Below are positions 7,758 to 22,226 of a stretch of DNA of 64,000 nt, piece after piece. Source of the DNA: Allohoeflea poritis (lineage in GTDB: Bacteria > Pseudomonadota > Alphaproteobacteria > Rhizobiales > Rhizobiaceae); contig NZ_JAPJZH010000012.1 of NCBI RefSeq assembly GCF_027889715.1, forward strand, positions 1 to 64,000, read 5' to 3'. The position numbers and the translations under genes were made by a program. Position 1 is the first letter of the stretch. Every line of letters begins with the position of its first letter. Below the pieces are notes generated by a model, which was not told where the DNA came from, did no database searches, and worked only from the letters and a program-made list of their open reading frames with translations.

Positions 7758-8167
7758 CTAGAAATGTGGAAGACGACCTTGCGGCTGTGCGGCCTTCGCC
7801 GGTGCTCGAAGAGATAGATGCCCTGCCAGGTGCCGAGCAGCATGGCCGATCCGGCGACCGGGATCGACAGGCTCACTTGCGTGAGCGCCGCCTTGATATG
7901 CGCCGGCATGTCATCCGGCCCCTCGCTCGTGTGCCGCAGCCAGCCCATGTTCTCCGGCACGATGCGGGCGAAGAACTCATCAAGATCGCGCTGCACATCC
8001 GGATCGGCGTTCTCCTGGATGACCATCGAGCAGGATGTGTGGCGCACGAAGATGGTCAGGACACCGGTATCGATGCCGGCATCGGTGACAAAGCGCGCGG
8101 CCTCGCGCGTGAACTCGTAGAGCCCCTGCCCTTCGGTCCGGATTGTGATTTCGCTCTGCACGGTCAA
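7754..8167 (-). CDS. yjbQ: YjbQ / UPF0047 family protein (secondary thiamine-phosphate synthase type)
   Basis: A 137-aa protein spanning the whole UPF0047 family. Conserved features are the TGVLTIFVRHTSCSMVIQEN strand-helix, the NMGWLRHTSEGPDDMPAHIK segment with its two histidines, and the closing GTWQGIYLFEHRRRPHSRKV. Some members show weak thiamine phosphate synthase activity in vitro, but the physiological role is unclear. The start is uncertain: TTG at 8167 or GTG at 8161, both without a clear ribosome site. They lie directly against the rpoD terminator at 8170-8193, so translation initiation may be weak or leaderless-like. Confidence 0.85.
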   Translation of the reverse strand: MTVQSEITIRTEGQGLYEFTREAARFVTDAGIDTGVLTIFVRHTSCSMVIQENADPDVQRDLDEFFARIVPENMGWLRHTSEGPDDMPAHIKAALTQVSLSIPVAGSAMLLGTWQGIYLFEHRRRPHSRKVVFHISR

Positions 8168-8169
8168 AC

Positions 8170-8193
8170 AAAAAGGCGGCCCCGCAGGCCGCC
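8170..8193 (-). terminator. Intrinsic terminator after rpoD
   Basis: On the minus strand GGCGGCC (complement of 8187-8193) and GGCCGCC (complement of 8175-8181) form a 7-bp stem with a 5-nt loop, followed by TTTTT. It lies 6 nt after the rpoD stop and only a few bases before the yjbQ start. Confidence 0.88.
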
Positions 8194-8199
8194 TTGTCT

Positions 8200-10233
<2,034 letters not shown>

Positions 10234-10750
10234 ATATCCCGTCACTTTCCTTAGCACATCACCAATATGCGGGTTGAACCAGGCAATGCCGTCTCAACCG
10301 CCCTATCCGAATCAGTTATGAACCGAGTATAGGAGTGATGTTTAATTCCCGATTAACCATGGGTGGTGACTTCATCCTGCTCATGAGCCACGCCTGCCTC
10401 ACCCGACCCGCTTTATCTGCGCCAGTGGACAACATCCCTAATTGCTTGACCAATGAAACTTCTCGCCACTCAAGGTGATTCCGTTAATTTTTCCATCCGT
10501 CAAGCTCGGAGGGGCAAAAAACCGGTTTTTTGGGGCAAATTCACCAAAAAACACGGCATTTGACCGCACACATCGCCTTGCCGGCGGAAGCAAAAACGAC
10601 AGCCCGGAAAGCATGCGCACCCGCGGCTGGATCGATCGTGGCAGTTTCATCTTATTTCAGGAGCAAGCCCGTAGCGCCTGTCCGCATTCTGCCTGGCAGG
10701 ATATTTAGGGGCCAAAGCAATCATTGCAAGGGCCGCCGCGACGGCCAATT
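10234..10750. other. Intergenic region between dnaG and rpoD
   Basis: No credible gene is seen in these 517 bp; short frames have no ribosome site or family resemblance. The region should hold the rpoD promoter(s). A perfect 16-bp palindrome AAAAAACCGGTTTTTT lies at 10516-10531, flanked on both sides by GGGGC. It could be a bidirectional terminator for dnaG read-through or a binding site. Confidence 0.5.
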
Positions 10751-12727
10751 CTATTTGCCGGCCGCGCCCCGCACACGTCCGGAAAGAACGCCGAATCCTT
10801 CGACGATCGCCTCCTGCCGTTCCAGCCTGTTATATTCCATCTGCACCGATTGCAGGGACTGCATCAGCTTCGGCACGGCCTCGCCGTCGCCGCTCTCGGT
10901 CGCCTCGGCGATATCGCGCTCCAACTCGTTTTTCTGCTGCTTGAGGGCGCGGCCGCGCTTGTAGAGCGCCAGCGCCTGGATGAAGCCTTCCCGCGCATCC
11001 TCGAACGCCGCTTCCTCCGAGGCGGTCCAGTCCCGCGTGTATCGGATCTGCTGCTTGAGCCGCGCGATGAAATCCTCATGACCGCCGCCGCTCAGATGCT
11101 GCAGCGCCGCCTCGCGGTCTGGACTGGCACCGCCGGCACAAAGATCAAGCAACTGCTCAAGGAGGATGGCGAGTTGCCGGTTCTCGAACTCGATAGCACT
11201 GACTTCGTCGAACTCGGCAATCAGCAGTTCCGGATGATTGATCACGGTCAGCGCCAGCATGCTTTCCCGCGGAGTCGGAAGCTCCGACTGACCGCGCACC
11301 ATTGTCGAGCGCGCAAGCAGATTGGTCATCGCGATGCGGCGATCCGCCTTCGCCCCGCGGCCGGCAGCCTGCCTCCGGCGGTCGCCGCCCTGAAAACCGC
11401 CACCCTTTCCGTAAGTGCCGCCCGTTGGCCGGTTGCTGTCGAGAAACGCGGCGAGCCGGTCACGCATATCCTGCGCATAATGCCTGCGCACCGTTTCATC
11501 GCCAATCACCGCCGTCACCTTGCCAAACGCCGCCTCCAGCGCGGCTCTCTTCTCGGGCGTGTCGAAGACGCCCGATGCGGTCTCACGCATCCACACCATG
11601 TCGGCAAGCGGCCGAGCCGCCTTGAGCACCGCATCGAAGGGCGCACGGCCTTCCTCGCGCACCAGATCGTCCGGGTCCTTACCCTGTGGAAGCAGTGCAA
11701 AGCGCACGGAGCGGCCGGGGCGCAGCCCGGCAAGCGCGAGATCGACGGCGCGGTAGGCGGCGCGCGTTCCGGCATCATCGCCGTCGAAACACAGAACGGG
11801 TTCCGGGGTCGCGCGCCACAGCAGTTCGAGCTGATCTTCCGTCAGCGCCGTTCCGAGCGGCGCGACGGCATTCTCGATCCCGGCCTGGTGCAGCGCGATC
11901 ACATCCATATAGCCTTCGACGGCGACGACCGTACCGGCTCCATCCGCGCCTTGCACGGCACGCCGCGCCCGGGCCAGATTGTAGAGCACCCGGCCCTTGT
12001 GAAAGAGCTCCGTCTCATTGGAATTGATGTATTTGGCCGGTATGTCCGCCGACATGGCCCGCCCGCCATAAGCGATCACCCGCTCACGCGCGCTCAGAAT
12101 CGGAAACATGATCCGGTCGCGGAAACGGTCGTAGGAAACGGCGATATCGGGGCCATGGACGACCAGGCCGCAGGCTTCGATCTGCTGTTTCTCGGCGCCC
12201 TTGGAGGCCAGAAACTCCTTGAGGATGTTTCGCCCGTCCGGCGCGTAGCCGAGACGAAAGGTCTCGATGGTTCGTCCTGAAAGGCCGCGATCGCGCAGAT
12301 AGGCGCGTGCCTTCGCGCCATCAGACGCCTGCAGCCGGTCCTGGAAGAAACGCGTGGCCATCTCCAGAACGTCGATCAGCGTCGCACGCTCCTTTTCCCG
12401 TTGCGCCGCCCTTGGATCGGGAGCGGGCAAAGCAACCCCGGCCATATCGGCGACATAGCGGACAGCCTCGGGAAACGAGAGCCCGTCGAGCTCCGTCAGG
12501 AAACGGAAGTGATCGCCGGATACACCGCAGCCGAAACAATGATACCGCCCCTTGCGATCCTCACAATGAAAACTCGGTGTCTTTTCGCCATGGAACGGGC
12601 AACAGGCCCACCAGTCACCGCGCGACACATTGGTTTTGCGCTTGTCCCACGCAACACGTTTGCCGATGACGTCCGATATCGGAACGCGATCGCGAAGCTC
12701 GTCAAGAAATGCACTGTCAAACCGCAT
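10751..12727 (-). CDS. dnaG: DNA primase DnaG
   Basis: A 658-aa primase that makes RNA primers at the replication fork with DnaB helicase. The N-terminal CHC2 zinc finger has Cys43, His46, Cys64 and Cys67 (CCPFH...HCFGC). The RNA polymerase domain with TOPRIM follows, with VVAVEGYMDVIALHQAGI holding the catalytic Glu and CFDGDDAGTRAA the metal-binding Asp pair. The C-terminal region is the helical helicase-interaction domain. The ATG at 12727 is preceded by GGAG. A GTG six codons upstream is possible. It lies upstream of rpoD on the same strand. Confidence 0.97.
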   Translation of the reverse strand: MRFDSAFLDELRDRVPISDVIGKRVAWDKRKTNVSRGDWWACCPFHGEKTPSFHCEDRKGRYHCFGCGVSGDHFRFLTELDGLSFPEAVRYVADMAGVALPAPDPRAAQREKERATLIDVLEMATRFFQDRLQASDGAKARAYLRDRGLSGRTIETFRLGYAPDGRNILKEFLASKGAEKQQIEACGLVVHGPDIAVSYDRFRDRIMFPILSARERVIAYGGRAMSADIPAKYINSNETELFHKGRVLYNLARARRAVQGADGAGTVVAVEGYMDVIALHQAGIENAVAPLGTALTEDQLELLWRATPEPVLCFDGDDAGTRAAYRAVDLALAGLRPGRSVRFALLPQGKDPDDLVREEGRAPFDAVLKAARPLADMVWMRETASGVFDTPEKRAALEAAFGKVTAVIGDETVRRHYAQDMRDRLAAFLDSNRPTGGTYGKGGGFQGGDRRRQAAGRGAKADRRIAMTNLLARSTMVRGQSELPTPRESMLALTVINHPELLIAEFDEVSAIEFENRQLAILLEQLLDLCAGGASPDREAALQHLSGGGHEDFIARLKQQIRYTRDWTASEEAAFEDAREGFIQALALYKRGRALKQQKNELERDIAEATESGDGEAVPKLMQSLQSVQMEYNRLERQEAIVEGFGVLSGRVRGAAGK

Positions 12728-12922
12728 CAATCTGTGCTCCGGCACCGCTCGACGAACCGTCGGCGAGCCACCTGGTCATTGCCGCAAGATATGCCCGGCA
12801 CCGATCCAATCGTCGGAATCGGCGCAACCGGGTTATAGCGCGTACTCGCCGGCCGCACTATCCGCCCATCCTGCCATACCCGCTATTCACAGTCCGCAAT
12901 ACCCGGAACGGGAAAACCGAAT

Positions 12923-13642
12923 CTAAATCCATCCCTTGCGGATGGATTTTGCCACCGCCTGTGTCCGGTTGACCGCGTCGAGCTTCTTCGTCGCACTGAT
13001 GAGGTAGTGATTGACCGTGTGTTCAGACAGCGACAGGATCGTTGATATCTCGCTGCTGGTCTTGCCCGCCGCCGTCCAGCGCAGGCACTCCAGTTCCCGG
13101 TCGGAAAGCGGAGACGCCTCGTCTTCCCCGTGATGGGTCAGTCGGCTGAGCCGGTCGAAGATATGGATGCTGATCATGCTCAGCTCAAGCAGTTCGCGGT
13201 TTTCGAGCGGCGGCCGGTCGCCGGCAAATCCGACGGAACCGCGCAGGCTGCGGAAATCGTGCACGGGGAAATTGACGCCCCGTACGAACCCCTTTTCCCG
13301 GAACGCCTTCATGGCCGCGGCCAATGCTTCCGATATGTCATCGGTCAGCACATCGTCGATATGCCACACCACAGGGGTCACCTGGCGCCTGATTGCTGAA
13401 GCCACGGAACTCAGATTGATCACGTCAAGCCTGTCATAGGTCTTGATCATGTCCGGCGGCCAGTTGTTGATGATACTGTGGCTTGTAAAGCTTCCGGACG
13501 CATCGCCCGGAAGCGCCAGTACCGAGAAATAGCGCAGCCCGAAGCCCTCCGTCGTTTTGCGAAGAAACTTGAAAACATCAAAAGAGGTATTCAGCGCGCT
13601 GACATCCGCGTGGATATCATCGGTCAACATTTCAGAGGACAT
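12923..13642 (-). CDS. LuxR-family regulator (LuxR solo) with altered autoinducer pocket
   Basis: A 239-aa protein with an N-terminal autoinducer-binding-like domain (about 15-165) and a C-terminal GerE/LuxR helix-turn-helix (175-235: LSDRELECLRWTAAGKTSSE, then LSLSEHTVNHYL). No luxI homologue is in the window. Of the four residues that contact acyl-homoserine lactone in TraR (W57, Y61, D70, W85), my alignment by spacing gives Met65, Tyr69, Ser78 and Trp93. The tryptophan and the aspartate that hold the lactone amide are therefore replaced. The ligand may be different or absent. The last codons form a hairpin (see 12925-12949). Confidence 0.88.
   Translation of the reverse strand: MSSEMLTDDIHADVSALNTSFDVFKFLRKTTEGFGLRYFSVLALPGDASGSFTSHSIINNWPPDMIKTYDRLDVINLSSVASAIRRQVTPVVWHIDDVLTDDISEALAAAMKAFREKGFVRGVNFPVHDFRSLRGSVGFAGDRPPLENRELLELSMISIHIFDRLSRLTHHGEDEASPLSDRELECLRWTAAGKTSSEISTILSLSEHTVNHYLISATKKLDAVNRTQAVAKSIRKGWI
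12925..12949 (-). terminator. Hairpin across the luxR stop codon
   Basis: AAATCCATCC (12925-12934) and GGATGGATTT (12940-12949) are perfect 10-bp arms around a 5-nt loop, covering the final codons and stop of the LuxR gene. On the minus strand it is followed by a broken T-rich tail (AGATTCGGTTTT). It may be a weak terminator built into the coding end or a 3'-protecting hairpin. Confidence 0.5.
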
Positions 13643-13973
13643 TTTTTCTAGACGTCAGCCTACCGCACAATTCTTCTTTTCAATCGCGGCCTGTGCCGCT
13701 TGTTGGCCTCACTCATCATTCGCCCAAGCCAACTTCCCACTTCACACACCATTTTCCATCATGTCGTACCGCCCGTTTTCATACGACCAACAAGCACCCA
13801 CGGATCACATTCCGCATCATGGAGCAAGCGATTGTGCGTCGCAATTGCAGGAAAAATGCCCTGCGGCAGATTATTTTCAATCACGCGTGGTAATTAGCCG
13901 GAAAACACACTGAAAACGAACGGGTAATTCGTTGATCGCACGGAAGTTTCGCGACACGGTTGCAGCGAATCAA

Positions 13974-14007
13974 TTCCGCACCGTCAGCGGTCACCGACGG
14001 TGCGGAA
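13974..14007. repeat. Perfect 12-bp inverted repeat in a 420-bp intergenic region
   Basis: TTCCGCACCGTC (13974-13985) and GACGGTGCGGAA (13996-14007) enclose a 10-nt loop. It lies about 60 bp after the YqeY stop on the minus strand but has no T tract in either direction. It could be a factor-assisted terminator or a dispersed palindromic unit. The rest of 13643-14065, between the LuxR start and the YqeY stop, shows nothing else I can support. Confidence 0.6.
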
Positions 14008-14065
14008 AGGTGGCTTTCCATATTGCAGCGCTTCCGGGGTGGACGCCCGAAAGCCGATGCCGGTC

Positions 14066-14521
14066 CTATTCGTGATGCAAAAGGCCCTTCACGACACCGG
14101 AGGCCTTTGAGAAATCCATTTGCCCGGCGAATCGGCTCTTGAGCGCATTCATGCATTTGCCCATGTCGCGCAGGCCGCTCGCGCCGGTTTCCTCGACCAC
14201 TGCCTGACAGGCCTTGCGCACATCGTCGTCGGACAATTGCTGCGGCAGGAACGTGCGGATGATATCAACCTCCTCACGCTCCTGTTGGGCCAGTTCAAGC
14301 CGTGCCGCCTCTTCATAGATCTGCGCCGACTCCTCGCGCTGTTTGATCATCTTGCCGAGTATCTGCATGATGTCGTCGTCGCTGACAGGGTCCTTGCCGG
14401 CTCCCCTGTTTGCGATATCACGATCTTTCACGGCCGCTTGAATGAGCCTGATCGTAGACACGCGGCGTGTATCTTTCGCTTTCAGCGCTTCCCGAAGAGA
14501 GGAAGCAAACTTCTCACGCAT
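14066..14521 (-). CDS. GatB/YqeY domain protein
   Basis: A 151-aa YqeY family protein. It starts MREKFASSLREALKAKDTRR, contains IRLIQAAVKDRDIA and ends in the YqeY tail domain (KSRFAGQMDFSKASGVVKGLL), which resembles the C-terminal tRNA-contacting domain of the amidotransferase subunit GatB. Stand-alone members are thought to be tRNA-associated, with no proven amidase activity. The ATG at 14521 is preceded by AGGAG at 9 nt. A longer frame upstream lacks a site. It is divergent from carA. Confidence 0.9.
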   Translation of the reverse strand: MREKFASSLREALKAKDTRRVSTIRLIQAAVKDRDIANRGAGKDPVSDDDIMQILGKMIKQREESAQIYEEAARLELAQQEREEVDIIRTFLPQQLSDDDVRKACQAVVEETGASGLRDMGKCMNALKSRFAGQMDFSKASGVVKGLLHHE

Positions 14522-14648
14522 TACAGTTGCTCCTGCATTTTTGCGGCGAACCATATTCGGTTCGCTTCGCCATTGCAAACAAAACTCAACGGTATAACTG
14601 TTTGATTTTGCTATATTTTAAAATCCGAAACCCCCGAGACCCTTTGCA

Positions 14649-14677
14649 TTGACGCGTTAACGGGCCTCGTTTATGTT
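14649..14677 (+). promoter_or_regulatory. Probable sigma-70 promoter of carA
   Basis: TTGACG (14649-14654) and TATGTT (14672-14677) are 17 bp apart. A start near 14684 would leave a leader of about 140 nt before the carA ATG, long enough for attenuation or an upstream peptide. A frame starting at 14689 with no clear ribosome site runs through the leader into carA. Confidence 0.55.
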
Positions 14678-14824
14678 CCCACATCTGCATGGACAATCAA
14701 ATACAGATTGAGCATCCGGGTCCAAATTTCTGGATGTTTTCGATCGCTAAAGTGGTGTGGGTGGGTGCTTTCGTCAAGTGCGCGTCCCATAGGCGGCCGA
14801 GGCAGGCCGGAGAAGAAGAAAACG

Positions 14825-16027
14825 ATGACCAATACACCGGCCTGGAACAAATCCAAACCCACCGCCCTTCTGGTGCTTGCCGACGGAACCGTGATCGAGG
14901 GTCAAGGCGTCGGTGCGACGGGCGCCATCGAAGCCGAGGTGTGTTTCAACACGGCTTTGACGGGCTATCAGGAGATCCTCACCGATCCGTCCTATTCCGG
15001 TCAGATCGTGACCTTCACCTTCCCGCATATCGGCAATATCGGCGCAAATGGCGAGGATATCGAGGACCTCAATCCGGCGGCCCGCAACGGTGCCGTGGGA
15101 GCCATCTTCAAGGCGGATATCACGGACCCTTCCAATTTTCGCGCAAGCGACCATCTCGATGAATGGCTGAAATCGCGCGGCATCATCGCCATGTGCGGCA
15201 TCGACACCCGCGCGCTGACGGTCTGGATCCGCGAGAACGGCATGCCCAACGCGGTGATTGCCCACGAGCCGGACGGACAATTCGACATCGAGGCCCTCAA
15301 GCAGCGCGCGAAGGCCTGGCACGGGCTGGTCGGCCTCGACCTGGCGATCGAAACCACCAGCGGCCAGTCATCGCGATGGGACGAAAAGCCCTGGGTGTGG
15401 AATGAAGGCTTCGGCCATAACGATGCCGGCGAAGGAGACATCCATATCGTCGCCGTCGACTTTGGCGTCAAGCGCAACATCCTTCGGCTGTTTTCGGGTC
15501 TCGGCTGCCGCGTCACCGTGGTTCCCGCATCGGCGACGGCCGAGGACATCCTTGCGCTCAATCCCGACGGCATCTTTCTGTCGAATGGTCCGGGCGACCC
15601 GGCGGCAACCGGAAAATACGCGGTCGGAACCATCCGCTCGCTGCTCGACAGCGGCATTCCTTTGTTCGGGATTTGCCTCGGCCATCAGATACTGGCGCTG
15701 GCGCTCGGCGCCCGCACGGTGAAAATGCACCAAGGCCATCATGGAGCCAATCACCCGGTGAAGGACCACACGACCGGCAAGGTCGAAATCGTGTCGATGA
15801 ACCATGGCTTCGCCGTGGACAGCGCCTCGCTGCCGTCGGATGTCGAGGAAACCCATGTCTCCCTCTTCGACGGGTCGAATTGCGGCCTGCAGGTCAAGGG
15901 CAAGCCGGTCTTTTCGGTTCAGCATCACCCCGAGGCCTCACCCGGCCCGCAGGATTCCCACTACCTGTTCCGCCGTTTCATCAATCTCATTCGCCAGCGG
16001 CGCGGCGAGGAAGCCCTCGCCGAGTAG
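14825..16027 (+). CDS. carA: Carbamoyl-phosphate synthase small (glutaminase) subunit
   Basis: A 400-aa subunit that hydrolyses glutamine and passes ammonia to CarB for carbamoyl phosphate, feeding arginine and pyrimidine synthesis. The N-terminal CPSase small-chain domain (LVLADGTVIEGQGVGATGAIEAEV) is followed by a class I glutamine amidotransferase domain. Its nucleophile Cys284 lies in PLFGICLGHQ and its His-Glu pair in FSVQHHPEAS. The ATG at 14825 has GGAGAAG upstream and matches the family start. carB is 1.5 kb downstream with two unrelated genes between, an arrangement usual in rhizobia. Confidence 0.97.
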   Translation: MTNTPAWNKSKPTALLVLADGTVIEGQGVGATGAIEAEVCFNTALTGYQEILTDPSYSGQIVTFTFPHIGNIGANGEDIEDLNPAARNGAVGAIFKADITDPSNFRASDHLDEWLKSRGIIAMCGIDTRALTVWIRENGMPNAVIAHEPDGQFDIEALKQRAKAWHGLVGLDLAIETTSGQSSRWDEKPWVWNEGFGHNDAGEGDIHIVAVDFGVKRNILRLFSGLGCRVTVVPASATAEDILALNPDGIFLSNGPGDPAATGKYAVGTIRSLLDSGIPLFGICLGHQILALALGARTVKMHQGHHGANHPVKDHTTGKVEIVSMNHGFAVDSASLPSDVEETHVSLFDGSNCGLQVKGKPVFSVQHHPEASPGPQDSHYLFRRFINLIRQRRGEEALAE

Positions 16028-16030
16028 AGG

Positions 16031-16942
16031 CTACACCTCTCCGTCGAACGTGTCGCAATCGGCGGTCCGACCGCTGTCGAACCCGCGCGCGAACCAATTT
16101 GTTCGCTGCTCCGATGTGCCGTGATTGAAGCTCTCGGGCACCACGTAACCACGGGCGCGCAGCTGAATCGTATCGTCACCGACCTGATGCGCGACATTGA
16201 GCGCCTCTTCGATATCGCCCTTTTCCACCAGGCCTTTCTGCTGCGTATGGTGTGCCCAGATACCCGCGAAGCAGTCCGCCTGAAGTTCGACTCGCACAGA
16301 CATCTGGTTTTCCTCGGACTTGCTCAGGCTCCTGCGTACGCGGTTGAATTCCGGCAGCACACCGATCAGGTTCTGCACGTGGTGACCCACCTCATGCGCA
16401 ATGACATAGGCCTGCGCGAAATCACCGGCGGCACCGAAGCGATTGGCAAGTTCGTTGTAGAATGCAAGATCGATATAGATCTTCTGATCGCCGGGGCAGT
16501 AGAAGGGACCGGTCGCCGAGCTTGCCCGACCGCACGCTGAGCTTACCCGCCCCTCGAACAGAACAAGCGTCGGCTCGCTGTAGCGCACGCCGCTGGCGCT
16601 GAACAGCATGGCCCAGGTGTCCTCCGTCTCGGCAAGCACGGTTGCCACGAACTGGGTCATCTCGTCCTGCCGCTGCGGTGAAAGCTGTTCTCCACCAGAG
16701 GGCTCAACCCGTTCGATTGAAGGCGAGAGCCCGCCTTCACTCAAGAGGATGGCCGGATCGATGCCCAGATATTGCAGGACAAAATAGCCGACAACCAGCA
16801 ATATGATGGCGGAAATTCCCCCGCCGGATTTGCCGCCAATCCGCCGCGATCCGCCGGGCAGCCGCACGTTTCCCGACCGACCGAAGGTGCGCCCGCGCCG
16901 GTCCTCGATGTTACTGCTTTGACGTCGCCCTTTCCATCGCAT
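16031..16942 (-). CDS. Neutral zinc metallopeptidase (YpfJ family)
   Basis: A 303-aa protein with a short basic cytoplasmic N terminus (RRQSSNIEDRRG), one membrane anchor at about 44-62 (ISAIILLVVGYFVLQYLGI) and a periplasmic domain. The zinc-binding HExxH motif is plain in VIAHEVGHHVQN, and a downstream Glu in RVELQADCFAG is the likely third ligand, as in the YpfJ family. The natural substrate is unknown. The gene converges on carA with only 3 bp between the stops. Confidence 0.92.
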   Translation of the reverse strand: MRWKGRRQSSNIEDRRGRTFGRSGNVRLPGGSRRIGGKSGGGISAIILLVVGYFVLQYLGIDPAILLSEGGLSPSIERVEPSGGEQLSPQRQDEMTQFVATVLAETEDTWAMLFSASGVRYSEPTLVLFEGRVSSACGRASSATGPFYCPGDQKIYIDLAFYNELANRFGAAGDFAQAYVIAHEVGHHVQNLIGVLPEFNRVRRSLSKSEENQMSVRVELQADCFAGIWAHHTQQKGLVEKGDIEEALNVAHQVGDDTIQLRARGYVVPESFNHGTSEQRTNWFARGFDSGRTADCDTFDGEV

Positions 16943-17069
16943 CGGGCTGCTCCTCGCAATTTTGAGAACGGTTGGCGGTTAACCTTTGCGGCAAGTTGCT
17001 TGCACAGCCACTAGCGTATTTGAATGTATGTCATAAATATACGATAAAACGCCGCAGGTTGCGGCAGTT

Positions 17070-17321
17070 TTGGCTTACAATCGTGATGGAATTACAACAT
17101 TGAAACCGGAAGACTTCAGGCGTTGGCGTAAGGCACTGGGGTTAAATCAGAAAGACGCCGCCAAAGCGCTGGGACTGAAAAAGAGGGTCATCCAGTATTA
17201 CGAGAAGGGCAAGCGGGACGGCCGTGCCGTCGAAATTCCCCTTTCCGTTGCCCTTGCCTGCTATGCGATTGCCAATGGCGTCCACAGCTACGATGCGTCG
17301 GATCTGACGACCGAGGCCTGA
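17070..17321 (+). CDS. Small helix-turn-helix (XRE-type) regulator
   Basis: An 83-aa protein that is almost entirely one HTH domain: DFRRWRKALGLNQKDAAKALGLKKRVIQYYEKGKRDG is a typical Cro/C1-type fold. Both candidate starts are TTG (17070 and 17100, the latter giving LKPEDFRRW), so its expression may be low. The upstream sequence is unusually A/T-rich with an imperfect palindrome around ATGTCATAAATATAC. Similar one-domain proteins are core genes in many Hyphomicrobiales, with no known target. It precedes carB by 180 bp. Confidence 0.75.
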   Translation: MAYNRDGITTLKPEDFRRWRKALGLNQKDAAKALGLKKRVIQYYEKGKRDGRAVEIPLSVALACYAIANGVHSYDASDLTTEA

Positions 17322-17502
17322 CCTGCGGCGGCCGATCGGCAGCTCCTGTGAACGACTGCCGAAAAGGCATGAAAAACAACTTCGAGCGGGGTTTCCCTGC
17401 TCCGGCCTTTGTCCTATAAGCCGGCCTTAGCCTTGATCAGAATCCTGCATGGAATGCCCGCTACAGGAGCATCAGCCATGCCTGCCCGCCGGAAACGCCG
17501 CT

Positions 17503-20991
<3,489 letters not shown>

Positions 20992-21004
20992 GTCAGGCCG
21001 CCGA

Positions 21005-22048
21005 TCACTGTTTGGGATCGTTCGGCGTCAGCACCGTTCCGACGGAGTGTTTCGCCAGTTCAGTTGCCCAGTACCAGCAGAAGCCGACCAATCCGGCGGC
21101 GCCACAGCAGAACGCCGCGAAACTCGTTACCTGACAAAACAGGTAGAGGCCCAGCAGCATGGCATATTTGAGGATCATCGCCGTTGCGCTGGCCACGACA
21201 ATCGTGCCGATCGGAACGCCGATGGCCCAGCCGCCAAAGCCCTCGGGAAGATAGATGCCCCTTTGCCTGTCTCCGAACAACGGCCCGTAAAGGGCGAGGA
21301 AGCCGATCAATCCCGCGCCCAGCTGCAGGATGGCCCAGAAATAGCTGATACCGCCCGATGCCGTCAGCCGGGCCCACGTGTAGTAGATCGCAAATAGCGG
21401 TGCGCTGAGCACTTCGCCGACGCCGCGGCGGTCGTTCGACGGTGGTGAGCTGGACACCATTGGAAGCTCCGCCTGCAGCTCCAATGTCCGCTGAATTCCA
21501 GCCTCCCAGCCGGCGCATTCCCGTTCGAACTTTTCCTGGAATTCCCGTTGCGCGGCCTCGCATTGATCGTATGTCGGCGACCCGAGTTGATCGAGGCAGG
21601 ACCGGCGGCTCAGACTCAGATTGCGGCAATAGTCGGCGTTGATTGCTGGCGAACTGTCGGAGACAGGCTCCGCGACACTTTGCTTCTTTGTCTGCTCGGC
21701 GACGGGCAGCAACCTGCATTGGTGCCCGCTTTTCCCGGTGGATTGACCGGGCTCGTCCTCCCTGGTGGCCGGTTGCAGCACCGGTACCTCGATGACCGGA
21801 CCCCGTCCTGTCGATGCAAGCTCCAGAACATCGCTGAAATAATTTGTGGCAAGCGCAAGCGGCGCCATGGTGCTGACCGAGTTGAACCAGCCCTGCTGGA
21901 GCTCAAGCGCCGCATCATAGGTCGATTTGGTTGTCAGATATTCGAATGCGCGACCGATACCAAGCGATATGACGAACGCCGCAAGGAAAAAGAGCACCTT
22001 CCGCAGGAAGGAGCTTTTGCGCGGCGCGGCTTCTGGCTGATCCGACAT
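21005..22048 (-). CDS. Unrecognised multi-pass membrane protein
   Basis: A 347-aa protein starting MSDQPEAAPRKSS. One membrane segment lies near residues 18-36 (VLFFLAAFVISLGIGRAF), then a large soluble region of about 180 residues with several cysteines (DYCRNLSLSRRSCLDQLG, QCEAAQREF, ERECAGW) that may form disulfides in the periplasm. At least three or four hydrophobic segments follow in the C-terminal third. No known family is apparent. The start at 22048 is chosen because GGAG and AAAAGG precede it. It is divergent from the equally orphan gene at 22227, and the two may be functionally linked. Confidence 0.65.
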   Translation of the reverse strand: MSDQPEAAPRKSSFLRKVLFFLAAFVISLGIGRAFEYLTTKSTYDAALELQQGWFNSVSTMAPLALATNYFSDVLELASTGRGPVIEVPVLQPATREDEPGQSTGKSGHQCRLLPVAEQTKKQSVAEPVSDSSPAINADYCRNLSLSRRSCLDQLGSPTYDQCEAAQREFQEKFERECAGWEAGIQRTLELQAELPMVSSSPPSNDRRGVGEVLSAPLFAIYYTWARLTASGGISYFWAILQLGAGLIGFLALYGPLFGDRQRGIYLPEGFGGWAIGVPIGTIVVASATAMILKYAMLLGLYLFCQVTSFAAFCCGAAGLVGFCWYWATELAKHSVGTVLTPNDPKQ

Positions 22049-22226
22049 CCTTTTCAGCTCCGGTTTCAACGCCATTGAACGGAACCGGACAATCCGGCTT
22101 CCCGTCACCCGGTTATGCATCGTAGTTTAGCAACAAAGACGAGAACGCGAAATCTGGTGCACAACGGCGCTGTTGGGCCCTATAAAAGGGAAACTGCGGC
22201 AGCAGCAAAGCAGCGGGACAAGATCC

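Noticed and set aside
10516-10531. Palindrome AAAAAACCGGTTTTTT as an intrinsic terminator
   Set aside because: The stem is almost all A-T pairs, so it would not work as a normal intrinsic terminator; reported only as a landmark in the intergenic entry.
10724-12280. A 518-codon plus-strand frame opposite dnaG
   Set aside because: Antisense to a certain gene, no ribosome site, composition typical of reverse-frame translation.
14689-14824. Possible upstream peptide MDNQIQIEHPGP in the carA leader
   Set aside because: No convincing ribosome site and the frame runs on into carA; kept only as a remark on the leader.
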